Assembly: GCA_015345905.1 (NCBI GenBank)
Contig: JADDTR010000021.1
Location: 372,001-436,000 of the forward strand
Source of the DNA: Aotearoamyces nothofagi
Taxonomy: Eukaryota; Ascomycota; Leotiomycetes; Leotiales; Tympanidaceae
Length of the DNA: 64,000 bases
Direction: 5' to 3'
Part shown: positions 45,525-58,056 of the stretch, piece after piece
How the letters are laid out: each line of letters begins with the position of its first letter
Position numbering within the stretch: position 1 is the stretch's first letter
Position numbers and translations under genes: made by a program
Notes under the pieces: generated by a model
What the model was told of the DNA's origin: nothing
The model's input: only the letters and a program-made list of their open reading frames with translations
Databases searched by the model: none

Positions 45525-48500
45525 ATGGAGGATCAAGAAGAGAATACAGATGGCGCATCCATCGTAAGTTGCTTTAGCCACTTCAGGAAATCCGGGGCTA
45601 ATAATTCAATGCTAGAAACCAGTATCCTCTCTACGATCTCATTTTGAACAGATGGCGAAGTCAAACTTGAAGTTAACGCCGACTACTACTGCCCCACCGA
45701 GGCCAACTTCCCCCAAGCCGAAGAATTATGAGGTCAATTCGAGGACAGGTGTGACCTCGAACCTAGGTGAAGACACCAGCAACACTGGCCATACTATTGG
45801 GTCGACAACTTTTGTACTCCCATCGAGTGAGGCTATTCGGCCAGGGCCAACCTCCTCGGGACCTATTCCAGCGTCGTATATCTCTCCTGCAGTCACAATA
45901 CAATCACCCAGTTCACCGCCAAAATCGTTAAATTTAAATACAGGACTGTCTACTCCGCCGACTTTATTCACAGCAGATAGGCCAAGGATATCTTCCAGTC
46001 CAGGTTCCCCATCTCCACGGCATTTCAGAATACCTAGCAGACCTCATACACCGCTCGTGGATACGCGGAGGTCTCCATCATTGCCTCCCGTCCAGCCTCC
46101 TGAACCTCCTCCACCGAGGAGATCTGGGGAACTACGAAGAGACGCACCGAAGACCGCTATGGGGCCTCCACCACCTCCTGTCAAACGTACTGAGAAGCCT
46201 AAGGTCCCAGCCAAACAAGCCAACCTAGGACACAATGCCGATTCTACATCACTAGTTCCAACTACAATAAACCAAGTGGGGGAAGGCCAGGCTTCACCAT
46301 TCAATACCCCTCCAGGTAGTGCTAGCAGCTCAGAACGTGAATCGCTGCCACCTCCCAAAGTCCGGCTACGACCTATCAGTATAGAGCCTACCTCTAAGGC
46401 TCAGACATTTATGACATCATTCGATCCGCCTCCTGTTCATCATTCTATTGTTTCTCGGAGGAAACAGCAGGAAACAGAAAGAGTTGGTAAGGCTATTACC
46501 TCTCTACAGGTTACAGACGATCTGCGTGAGCGTAGACCAGCCTTACCTGCCAGGCCTACAGAGCCAGCAACTTTGACAAGAGTGTCAATGGATATTCCAA
46601 GGCCATCTAGAGGTTTAGGTATATCCGTAGATTCTTCAAGGGGAGGCGATATTACCTCATTATCTAATGATAACCCCTCATTTTCCACACCCCCCAAGAG
46701 GAATTTTTCCACCCCTATCACACAGTCAAATCCTCCACCCCGAACCCATGGACGGTCCATGACTGTTGATCGAACAAGTGACAGAGCGCCAATAGAACTT
46801 GGAACAGTGGGAAGATCAATCGCTGACCTCAAATATGACAACGTGGCCGTCTCCCGAACTCAGCTCCGGTTGGTTGCGAACACAAATTTAGTTACCAATT
46901 CAACCGAATACCCAGACCCTTCCTACTCTAACCGTCGACCCCCGTATCTTCAGCAAGTTGTACGTGAAATTCAAACAAGATACGATACACGCTTGTTTGA
47001 CGTATGTGGCGAGTTTGTATGCACGTCTGGTCTCTTTACACGGGTATGGAACTTGCACGATGGCGAGCAAGTAATGAGTCTGGCTCATGGCGAGGCGATT
47101 AGGATTTTATCAGTGGCTTTTAAACCAGCTGCTGACCCTGATCAAGAAGGCAGCCGATTATGGCTCGGAAACAATATCGGTGAGCTTATGGAGGTCGAGA
47201 TTGCCTCGCAAAATATAATTGCGCTCAAAACCAACGCACACGCTCGGCATGATGTAATCAAGATTTACAGGCATACTGATGAGATGTGGACTCTCGACGA
47301 TAGTGGGACTCTTCATTTGTGGGGTCCAGACAGCACAGGTGTTCCTAGCCTTGGAGAACCTCATCAGAGCTTCAGAGTCCCTAAGGGACACACCTTCTCA
47401 ATGCTTGTGGGGAATGAGCTGTGGCATGCAACAGGAAAGGATATACGTATTTTCGTGCCGACTATTAATGGAAGAACTCGGTTTCAAGCTCTACAACGGC
47501 CATTATCTCAGACTGGGGCTGGGGAAGTCACCGCTGGTACTTTGGTAACTAGCCAACCTAACAGAGTGTATATTGGTCACAATGACGGTAAAGTGAGCAT
47601 ATACTCTCAAAGCGATTATACTTGCCTCGGAATTGTAAATGTAAGCATGTACAAGATCAATACTTTGACTGGAGTCGGTCAATACCTATGGGCTGCCTAC
47701 AACACTGGCATGATTTATGTCTATGATACAGCACATACGCCCTGGGTTGTGAAAAAGGACTGGCGCGGCCACGAAAATCCCGTGATCGGTGTTGTGGTTG
47801 ACCAGAGCAGTTTCTGGAAAGTAGACCGTCTCCAGGTCGTCTCACTTGGTACAGACAACGTTCTGCGACCTTGGGATGGCTTGCTTCGGGAGGATTGGCT
47901 TGGTAATTCTTCTGCGAACCTTTCAATTTATATGAGACAACCGCTAATTTTCGAGTAGAAGATGAAATGCAAGCACAAGACCATAAGTTCTGCAAGTTTG
48001 AAGAAATCAAAACTCTAGTCATGACATGGAATGCTGGCGCGTCGACACCATATAGTCTTCGATATGCTGATGATGATGCGACCTTTTTTCGTGATCTCTT
48101 GCAATCAAGCAACTCGCCGGATATTTTAGTTTTTGGTTTTCAAGAGTTGGTAGACTTAGAGGATAAAAAGGCTACAGCAAGTACGTATTCCTGTATCGAA
48201 TAGGTTGATCCACAATGCTAATTATGCTTATAGAAAGCTTTTTTAAGTCAAAGAAGAAAGATCCGTCGGACCAGGAGCACATGAGTCATCAATATCGAGA
48301 CTGGAGAGATTATCTCGTTCGTTGTTTAGACGATTATATGCCAAGGAATGACCTCTATGTTCTACTTCATTCGTCAAGCTTGGTAGGGTTGTTCACCTGC
48401 ATATTTGTGAAATCTCCTTTACGGGAGCGCATCACGAGCATCAGTGCGGCAGAAGTTAAGCGTGGTATGGGTGGTCTTCATGGAAATAAGGTGTGTGAGG

Positions 48501-49219
48501 AATAATTGATGTTGTGCTTCAACTAATAGACATACTAGGGCGCTTTAATACTTCGGTTCAGAATAGATGATACATCTATGTGCTTTGTCAACTGCCATCT
48601 TGCTGCTGGCCAATCGCAAACAAAAGATCGCAACTATGATATTTCTGCTATACTAGAAAGCACGGTTCTTCCCGTCGAACGAGATCCGGCCGTACGCCTA
48701 GACAGCTACTTTGGCGGAGGAGATGGATCGATGATTCTTGATCACGAGATCTGTGTCATCAATGGTGATCTGAACTATCGCATTGATACAATGGGTCGCG
48801 ATGCAGTTGTCAATGCCGTCAAGGCGGGAAATCTTCGTAAGCTTCTCGAGAGAGATCAGCTTCTAGTCTCAAAACGCAAGAACCCATCCTTCCGGCTTCG
48901 GGCTTTCCATGAGATGCCCATTACATTCGCACCTACTTATAAGTACGATGTTGGATCCGACAACTATGATTCGAGTGAGAAGAAGCGAGCACCTGCTTGG
49001 TGTGATCGGATTCTTTATCGTGGTCGCAACCATCTTGAGCGAATCAGACAACACGATTATCGCCGACACGAGGTCCGGGTTTCGGACCATAGACCTGTCA
49101 GTGCCTTATTTCAGATGACCATCAAGGCTATCTCCCCCAAACAACGAGCCATAGCATGGGAAGATTGTCTTAAGAGATTCGAGGAAGTCAAGCGCACATA
49201 CGCCTCAGTAACAAAGTAA
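45525..49219 (+). CDS. WD40 plus inositol polyphosphate 5-phosphatase fusion protein
   Basis: Predicted phosphoinositide 5-phosphatase. Exons: 45525-45563, 45616-47902, 47959-48180, 48234-48490 and 48539-49219; 1161 residues, all in phase. The first 13 residues plus KPVSSLRSHFEQMAKSNLKL come from the spliced 5' end; the ATG at 45652 is internal. Residues 30-430 are disordered and Pro-rich (PPEPPPPRR, PPPPPVKR), a likely SH3-binding region. A seven-blade-like repeat region follows (RTRYDTRLFDVCG style start, RVWNLHDGEQVMSL, RVYIGHNDGKVSIYS, GMIYVYDTAHTPW). The catalytic domain is complete: TLVMTWNAGA, FGFQELVDL, CFVNCHLAAGQ, VINGDLNYRIDTMGR, RAPAWCDRILYRG and VSDHRPVSALF. The arrangement is known in fungi and resembles the WD40-containing 5-phosphatases of plants. 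No transmembrane segment. Confidence 0.92.
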
Positions 49220-51420
49220 GCCCGTTTATTGCAAGAGCTGTGATATTTTAAAATGTTTTTTGGGGGATTCTTGCTCATATCTTATCAGGCTTAACTTCCT
49301 TTTGAATATCTACGGTTTTGATGCCGCGACTAGTCAAAACCTACTTCTTGACCGGGAGAAGAGTACACGATAACCTAGCTAGCAGTGCAAAACTTGTTGA
49401 AAAATAGTATGAGGCTATAAGAAAGCCCAGGTTCCTTTACTATAGGAAGTCGACGAGGCATCGTAGTTGTATTAGATCATCCGATAGGAATGCCATCGGT
49501 CAGGAATCATCGATTGGTTAGGTAAGCAGGGCGAAGGAGTGCTCGATTACTCGAGTTCACAGAATGTCGTCTCGATAATGTCTAACCTTCTCGGCTTCCC
49601 ACATTAAATACTACTTGGGGTGGCATGACTGGGTGCATATAGCAGGCAAACCAAACGCCCTCGGCCGTGTGATCGCTTCTCGATTGTAACGATTACTCAA
49701 GGATGAAGCTTTAGCTCCACATCTACGATTTGCATTACCACACAATGCGGTAACACAAAGAAAATGCATTACAGGACGCTGTCAGGCTCTCGTGTATGTG
49801 GGTGACAGATGAACTACTTTGCTTATTATGGTAGCCTTTTCATCGGCAGCTCATTCATATATACCCAAAATAATAAGTGCAAATTCTTTGCCCTATAAGT
49901 TATTACATTACACACATGGCAACTACTTTTAATGGACATATGGATGAGGATGTCGGAGACCTAGAAAATGAAGGGAAAGTCAAGGAGAGCAGGCACCTTA
50001 GGATGCAACCCAATAGTACTACCTACGTAAGCTTTACGGCACAGGCTGCCGTTACGGGACGATTAAATTGATGACACGACTTGATTTCATACACACAGGG
50101 ACTTATTGCCTTATCTCCCTCGTTTTCGGGCACCTCCTTATGCGGTTACCGATTGACCGGGATAGGTACAGTACCCCCAAACTTCCATATATTCAATTCT
50201 TATACAAATATGTAAAAGCGACAGCGGATTTGAGAATGCCATAGATTATTTGAAAACACAGTTTCCACCGTAGAAGTGCCAACGTAGGCCTAAAAATGTA
50301 CCCGGTTTATATTTTGGACTATTGCGATTCGACTGAGTTGATTTGTTAGAACACACCTACCAGAACTTAAATAGTGATATGATTAAGTACCTCGAGTACC
50401 TAAAACTTCCGACACACATGATTATGTACGTAATGTAAGTTACCTACTTACTATACATTTTGTCATTTGCAGATTGGTATGGCATTTTCAAATATGTAGT
50501 AGCTTCTACATTTGGATAAGATTGGGCTCACTTACTTACTTACCTCGTGTATTTGAAACGGGTACTAGTACCTATAATCCTTTTTCAAATAGGTACGGCA
50601 TGTATTTTTTCAAATATTGCATTAGCATATCTGACATATATATATTACTATAACCTAAAATGTATATATCTGCTGTATTATAAGATATATGTGTTTAGAA
50701 TATTATATCCAACACTATTTTAGGGGGATTTTTAGATCCACCGTGATTTTGCTTATCAGACTACTTAGCTATGGGCTCAAAAACAGTTAGTACAGTAGTT
50801 GAAGTCTCAGGGTCGGTACCTTAGGTTTGGGTGTAGGTGGAAGTAATATTGAGAATTGTATTATATATGGCATGTGGCGATAATAGGTACTCTACATACT
50901 GCATATAAATACCAGTTCCAGCATGTACTTTTGCTAGACTTTGCTATATGGATTGGCTACTACACACTTCACTTAATCCCTGTAGTAGAGTGATAGGCTC
51001 CAAAAGTTTGTATAAATATGTATAATTAATCAAGTTTAGCTCGAAGTATATTGGCTATACAGTACTGAATTGAAAATGGTCAAACATTTTCGAAAACTTT
51101 AGCAATATTTTATGGGTCGCATTTAGGCTACGTAGAACCTAACCTATTTGTATGTACATATTAGTGACAGTTTTCAGCGAAATTTTCATATTCGGTCCTG
51201 CATTCTGTAATTATTGGGGCAAATTTGAGCTCTATATAATTTAGTAAAATACATATATCGTGGGGTAGGCTGGCTTAACCGTACATTTAATATAGAGATA
51301 GATAGTACCTAGGTGTACATAATAAGTAGGTAAGTACATAGTAGGTATACATTATAGTACCTACTCATTGCTTCAACGCTCACACCTACCTCTGAGATTT
51401 AGAGAACAAATGTGCCTGTC
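49220..51420. other. AT-rich intergenic block
   Basis: About 2.2 kb. From about 50100 it is strongly AT-rich with TA-rich stretches, ATTTT runs and TACCTACTT/AGTACCTA words. No coding sequence or mobile-element signature recognised. A RIP-degraded relic is possible but unproven. Confidence 0.55.
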
Positions 51421-54400
51421 CTAGGCAGTACCAATCCAACACCGCCGCCATGCACCGCCATGAGTAACAATAGCCTTGCCTCTTTCTAATTCTGAAATGT
51501 ACTCCAACAAACGCCAATCATACACCTCTACCCATTCTCGCTTTCCGCTACCCTGTTCCAATCCCAGCTTTCTTATTTCCTCAAAGACACTCGCCGTCTC
51601 CTCCCGTCGGCTCGATTCTACAAGCATAATCTTACGAATTCTGTGGCCAGTCTTATGGCACCTTCGCGGAAATTTAGAGGAATCCAGCCACGCCCTGATA
51701 TCGAGTACGTAGGCTATTCCATGTGATGGTAGCAAATTATCGATTAGCCATGTCATCTTAGCTACGCACGATGCTAATGCAAAGGTACAATAGCGAAAGG
51801 AACAGGTTGAAGATGCTTGTTGACACGTAATTGCCCTCGACTTCAGTCTAGTAGCAGACAGGAGTAGCTCGTCGGCGGAGTGGTTTAATGATCTAGCTAC
51901 TTTGACGCTGCAAATGTTCGCTGACTCAACCCCCTTAAAACGATGGCGGTATTGCTCCGTAGCGGAAGCACTCGTATCCATGAACAACCTGGTAGTAGCA
52001 TCCTCAGATGGTGTCAGATAGGATGTCATCTTGCTCGCTGCATCAGCGTTAGTGCTAGTACTAGGAACGCCAATAACTGCATTACTAGAGCTAGATACTC
52101 CGTCAATTTGAGTGTGAAGTCTCGTTCGCATGGAGTTATTTGTGATATCTGCAAATGAAACTGGGCCCATTCTTAGACTCTGAAATCCTGTGACGTTGAG
52201 CTCTTGACCTGTAAGTTGACTGTGAAGGAAGGTAGTCATAGATACCGGTGGATTCTGCTTCTTTGACAAGTGATCCAAGGTGCATAATTCCGTAGCAGCC
52301 TTCCGCTTTGGCAATCTTATAGATAAAGAGGCCTTACTGGCTACTAAGGTGACTGGATCGACTGCAACGCTGTTCAGAGCACCTGGAACATTTCCTGCAG
52401 TATCAGATCTAACCAGTACAGTGTACCCCTGGCTATCTAGAGGTGATGACCTGCGCTTGGGCGAAAGTGTCATGGCTACTGGCGTGCTGTTTGCCTGTGT
52501 CGATACATCAACCGCTACCCCTTGGGGATCGGCGGCCTCAAGCTGTTTGATCCAATGGAGATCTTCCTGGCTGTTCTGCTCCACAGAGCCTGACCTGCTA
52601 TTTAGCGCAAATTCTTGCAGCTTAGAAAATTCGATGGTGTCTAAATAGCTCCGATCAAAGTGAACCTTTGAGACCTGGGGAAATCGCATTGTGAAGAACC
52701 CGGTGTTGCCCTCCTTGTCAAACGAGAAGCACCGCATATCAAAAACGAGTGGCGTAGTGAATATAGTTGTAGGATGTTTCCCCTGCGCGAGACCCTTCTC
52801 AATCCGCAGTACAAAAGCGTCGTTGGCATCAGGTGTAGATATGCACAATTGACTACGACAGCTCAGAAGTGACTTCACTATCTCTGTATTTGGTGAGACA
52901 ACGGCGACAACAGCAAACTGGGGCTTCAAGCCAAATCTCACAACAAGCTCCTTGTTTTCCAAACAAGCAACGTAGAAGTTTGTCCACTGGAGGCCCGGGA
53001 TTCCATAAGTCTTTGCCTTTGCAGAGTCATATGAAGCACCCACAACAGAAAAATCACCTACATCGCCGAAGTTTCCAATGTATTCTTTCTTCATCTTGAT
53101 ACAGCAACTCCGAAAGCCGCCCCTGCTCTCAAAGTCGAAATAAGGTTCATCGGTAGGTTTTACGATGAGGCCTTCATTTCGAGCCGAGATACATCTGGCG
53201 AAGATCTTACGCAGCTCGGAAGCCGCGGAAGATTGAGAAAATGAAATTATCTGACGTTCCGCAAATTCCACGCGGCCATGTATCTTTTGAACAACGGCAT
53301 CTAAGACCCGCATCCTTTCATGGTACATAAGATTTAGTATGGGCATGTCATCGAGCATTAGTATGTCAAATAGTACGAGCATGAGATGTTCGTAATCATG
53401 GGGCCTGTAATACGTTAAAACATGAGCAGATATGAAGTTGTGAGGGCTTACTGAGAATCCTTACTCGTGCCCAATAATGTTCCCGACCGTGGAACATGTT
53501 TCCGAATTTTGTGGAAATCCAATATCTTGTGATCCTTTGTGAAGTATTAGGAAGTACGCTAAAGATTATGTAGCTAAAGGGGTTCTACGAACCATATCAC
53601 TATAAACCAGAAGCTCTCCTTCCAAGACACACTGACGGGAAAATTTGCAGTCTATCTGCCCAAGGCAGAGACATTGACGAATCACGTTATGGACTTTGAT
53701 GCGATCCTTGGTGCTATCTTTCCCACTTTTAGAGAAAATCTTGATTTGCGAATCGGGAGCTTTTGACATATCAATATGAATTTGGGCATACTCGCCATCA
53801 TACTTCCTCTCAATACTCATACGCCGATTCTGAGCCATATCTATACAATGCTTGATGCTTCGGGCCTTGAAAAATGGCTGTCTCCCTATTTTGGTGCCAA
53901 TGAGTGGCTTGGAATTCTTCAATAAATCCGACCTCTTTGAGTGATGCTGGCTATTTCTTGATTCTGTGAAATCCGCACATGTTCGAAGGAGACGAAGAGC
54001 AGCTGGAAGTTCAGCCTGCACTTTCAGCAAGCTAGGAAGAAGACAGTGGTATAAATGAAAGATAAGATTTTCTGGAAGTACCAGAGGCAGGTAATTCTTC
54101 AAAATGAGCCGGGTAAGCCATTTCGACTCTCTGGCCTGTAATCGAGTATAGAGGGACGAAAGTAGGGCAATAGAATCACATCCAGTCTTCTTGATGGCCA
54201 GAGATCTGATGTCCGGAGAAGAAAAGCGGCTGCGTGAGGCAACTTTCGAAAGGATCGTATCAATCTCTTCGATGGAAACCACGGCAGCCGTGGCTTGTAA
54301 AGTCATTTCCTAGGGTGGAGAGCCAGTCAAAGTTCTATTCTCCGGCTGTAGTTGGTCTTTATATTATCTTACTGCCTGCTTTTGAACTCGTTCAACACAA

Positions 54401-54729
54401 TCCCCCAGATCGCCCGCTCCTGGCTGCCTCCATCTCTCAAGATCAACACGCCTAGCAGCTGGCAAGGCCATGATCCTAGCAATAATCTTCTCTAGACTCT
54501 TTTCCTTTAATTCATAGACTCTGTCCCAACGCCTTTCAGGCAGAAGGGCTGATAATAAAGCCAATCCATCTACATTATCATGGATTCTATTTCGGTGTGT
54601 CTTAAACCAAGCAGCAATTGACTCATGGGAGATCTTCTCGACATCTTTGGGAAGATACGGCGGATCACGTAATCTAATGCGATCCAAGTTCTCTAAGAGA
54701 TCGCAGATATACACGAAGCGAAAAGGCAT
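51421..54729 (-). CDS. Lig4-like ATP-dependent DNA ligase
   Basis: Predicted DNA ligase of the Lig4-like fungal group. Exons: 54373-54729, 53593-54309, 53452-53534 and 51421-53404; 1046 residues. The N-terminal DNA-binding part opens with PFRFVYICDLLENLDRI and holds SLEKIIARIM and GDLGDCVERV. The catalytic core has motif I ERKYDGEYAQIH with the AMP-accepting Lys at about residue 288, motif III VLEGELLVYSD, FHKIRKHV, EHLMLVLFDILMLDD, motif IV NEGLIVKPTDEPYF and motif V CIKMKKEYIGNF. The C-terminus is long and mostly disordered, and ends in a region (SHGIAYVLDIRAWLD, RKIMLVESSRREE and WRLLEYISELERG) that may be a diverged BRCT domain, where true Lig4 has a BRCT pair for XRCC4/Lif1. Role in end joining is inference; it may be a second, Lig4-related enzyme. 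Confidence 0.87.
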
Positions 54730-55260
54730 AAGGTTAAATGACGGGTGTATAGGTGTATAGCCACATAAGGATCCAGTCCTTGGTAAAATCTCTGTTTATG
54801 TGTTATCCGTAATTAAAATTGAACTTGAGTGCATTCATTTATTGCCTTATGATGAGGAAAGAAGGAAGAGTACGCGCCCGACACGCGAAAGCACGTGGGC
54901 ACTTTCTTAGGCTCGGCTTTGGGCGGAGGAAGCTAAGTACTCTAGGTGGGTAATTTATTAGACGCAAGCGACAGGGGTATCGTCTGTTTATATGGGGCAA
55001 TATGTGCTGGAATTACGCTTGTTTGAGGTATCCAGACCAATTTCGTTCTCCTTATGTTGTTATACAATACTATGATATCCATTCCCTTACTTTTTTGGTA
55101 CGCCCCATCCTTTCGCTCCCCTCGAGAGACTGATAACTAATCTAGGCGTACAGATTATAGTACAGGTATGAACATGCGGCCTTGGAAATGACAACTATTC
55201 TGAATACGAATCTCCGCGTATTTCGTGTTGCTTACGACACTGGCTGTGTATGGTATCGCT
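54730..55260. other. Divergent intergenic region ligase / DUF4048
   Basis: About 530 bp between divergent starts. It contains one CACGTG at 54892-54897. An upstream exon of the DUF4048 gene could lie here but I could not define one. Confidence 0.45.
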
Positions 55261-56926
55261 ATGGATATTAAAGGGCGTCGTCGGTCATCAATCAAACAGA
55301 TTTCTGTAGATACCATTATTGCTTCAGCTGGTTCTGCAAGTTGTATGCAACCTGCGCCTGCAGAGAGGATAGGGCCCTCGCATGATGTTATGTTGATGTC
55401 ACCACCGGCGAGACCAGATCCGGGACGTGTTCGCACGCAGCCTTCTGTTTCGAGGAATGGAAATCGGTTGTCTCTCAGCTTTCCAATCCTTGTACCGGAA
55501 TCGCCAGGATCAACCAAACAGACACCAACATCTTCTGGTCCATCAACGGCCACCTTCTCTCCTAGACCAGAGCTTCCACCAGCTCAATCTCCTCGGGATT
55601 CAGGTGCATTTCTAGAGGCATTGGCCGCGCAGGAAAGGCGCGTTCTGGAGCTCAAGGAGGAACTATTCCGAGCCGAAGGAGACCTCAACAAGCTCAAGAA
55701 GCAGTGGGCTATCCATGAAGCACATCGAAAGCGAGCAGAAATCAAGCACGTTGAGCAGCTTCGACCTTTGCAAGCAACACAAGGGACCGACAAGTCTGGT
55801 GCTGAGGATGAAGACCATAATGTAATCAAGCGGAGCATTGAACTAGATCGACGAAAGGCGATACTAGCTGGGGCCCCTAAGGATTCTCGCCGGAAAATAA
55901 TGTCTGGGGCTCACACGCGTACGCTATCACTACTCTCGCCAGAACGGTCAACACACAACCAATTTTTGACACGGGCGTCAGCAAGCGATGCTGGCAACGA
56001 TTACGGTGGTCCTGGTACAATGTCTCCACGAAGTACCGTAGTTCCGGATACAAGTCAAGCCATCACAAACATTCACTCAAGCAGAACTCGGCATTCGTAC
56101 CAAGCAGGTGCTGCCCACGGCGTGAAACAAATAGCAGAAGATCTCAAAGCAGGACTTTGGACATTTATGGAAGATTTAAGACAAGCTACCGTCGGCGATG
56201 AGGCTAGTCAGGAATCGGTAATTGGACTGGGAATAACTACCACACCGAAGGGCGTTACGAAGAAGCTTAGCAAAGGAGCTATGCGCACCCCAGACGTAGG
56301 CCGAAATCGAAGCTTTGCTGGGGGGAAGACATACAAAAATCGCATAGATGATAGCCTCGCAACACCCTCCCTTATCGATACGACATCTCTTTCTAATCAG
56401 GATGATGCTACTGCCGAACCTCGAACTCCTACGTTGAAGGGACATGGAGTAGGGAATGTTGACTTGGCTAGCTTAGATGATGACTGGTCCAATTGGGACT
56501 ATCCAGCACCCGAAGTTGAATCTCCACGATGGAGCAGCAGTACGGCTCTCTCATCAGAGGTATCTGGCCATACAGGGGCTACAAGGTAAGTCAACACATT
56601 GCCTCATATAATTTTGGTCATGGTATATCTTATTGGAACTATGCTGACCATTGCGAAATAGTCCACCGAGTGAGATGACCAAGCCCAGCCAAGATATACC
56701 TCCTGTGAATAGTCCAACACAGCGTGAAGATATTCCATGGCCAGCCTTGAACAACTTAACTCCTAGCAATCTCAAGCGCACGGCATCAGCTATCATGAAA
56801 GAGTGGGAAAAGAGTCTCACACCTCCGGTAGAGAGATCGGAAGACCGTGTGTCTAGGACATCCTCCTCCAGGAAGAAGACGGTCGACGAAGACGAGGCGA
56901 GGCTTTTTTTAAATAACCTTCCTTAA
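55261..56926 (+). CDS. DUF4048-domain fungal protein
   Basis: Exons are 55261-56585 and 56662-56926 (76-nt intron), 529 residues. The N-terminus MDIKGRRRSSIKQISVDTI is basic. A conserved block follows: RLSLSFPILVP, then a coiled coil (FLEALAAQERRVLELKEELF to WAIHEAHRKR, about residues 118-165) typical of the DUF4048 family. Later conserved patches are KQIAEDLKAGLWTFMEDLRQ, LDDDWSNWDYP and IPWPALNNLTPSNLKRTASA. The C-terminus ends in DEDEARLFLNNLP. No membrane segment or known catalytic motif. Function unknown to me; the coiled coil and disordered flanks suggest a scaffold. The ATG at 55261 is the first in a frame open from 55225, so a further 5' exon cannot be excluded. Confidence 0.78.
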
Positions 56927-57357
56927 TATTTTTTTAAATAATCTGATGGTATCCCTCAGATACTGTATGTAGATAGGCAGTTGGATTTTAGACTGGGATA
57001 TTACGAAGTCCTGACTTGATGTTAATGCTATAATGAAACCTTACCAATAACTAAAATGAATTCTGGAACGTTCTAACTCTTACTGAAATATACTTTCATT
57101 GCAGATATTCTCAAAGGTGTATAGCTTGGAATTTTATCCAGCTACTTTTATGAAAGCTTGGAATATGAAAGGTTGCTGTAGTCTCAAGAGGGTTACTAGA
57201 CCTGCTAGCTAGAGCCTTGCTCATTAATATAAGACGTCAGCCTCGCGAATTAGGGGCGGAGTGAAACGGCAGAAATTTCGCAGCTTGACCGCACCGGACC
57301 TTTTTGTACCTTTGTTTCGCGCAGCAGCTTCACATTATCCCGACAAACAGCCCGACG
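56927..57357. other. Intergenic region upstream of TIM22
   Basis: About 430 bp, AT-rich; TIM22 promoter and DUF4048 3' UTR. No gene seen. Confidence 0.45.
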
Positions 57358-58056
57358 ATGAATGGGCCTATCTTTGGCAATATGGGCAATGGGGGGAGGT
57401 CGGCAGACCCAGCCGACGCCCAGACCATGGCTGCCGTGAAAAATGTAAGCCTTGAATCGTGACTCCTCCCCAAATGCCCTGCTGGAGCACTCGCCCTCCT
57501 CCTCGGCTGGATTCTTGATTACATGGCTGACCATGACTTAGATGCAAATGATTATGGAATCATGCCCTGCCAAGACCGTCCTGTCGGGGACGATGGGGTT
57601 TGCACTGGGCGGAGCGTTTGGCCTCTTTATGGCATCTGTAAGGACCCACCCCATCCTATCCATCCCGAAGGCCTCACACACCTGTTTATGCATTGGCTTT
57701 TGCTGACGCTCCCGTAGATGTCCTACGACACGCCCCTCACACCGCAGGGCAGGGAGATAGTCACACTGCCGCTCAGGGAGCAGCTCCGGAAAGGCTTCAA
57801 GGACATGGGCCAGCGATCATACTCGTCAGCGAAGAACTTTGGCAAGGTCGGCGCTATATTTGCCGGCACTGAATGCTGCATAGAAGGCTACCGAGCAAAG
57901 AATGTCTTGTCCAACGGTATCATCGCGGGCTGCATAACCGGCGGAATCCTTTCGGCCCCCGCCGGACCCCAAGCTGCGGCTTTAGGATGCGGCGGCTTCG
58001 CTCTATTCAGCGCAGCGATCGATGCTTATATGAGAGCGCCTAAGGACGACGAGTAA
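57358..58056 (+). CDS. TIM22: Mitochondrial inner-membrane translocase subunit Tim22
   Basis: Channel subunit of the TIM22 complex that inserts carrier proteins into the mitochondrial inner membrane. Exons: 57358-57444, 57542-57637 and 57718-58056; 173 residues. The spliced protein reads [20 protein letters not shown] then [20 protein letters not shown], with the conserved Cys and first glycine-rich membrane helix. RQ-type motif region [20 protein letters not shown] leads to further helices ([38 protein letters not shown] and [19 protein letters not shown]). The conserved Cys pair that forms the stabilising disulfide in Tim22 is present in the ESC and ECC segments. Size and topology are normal. 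Confidence 0.95.

Noticed and set aside
50100-51420. AT-rich block as a transposon relic
   Set aside because: No terminal repeats, target-site duplication or reverse transcriptase/transposase fragments could be read.
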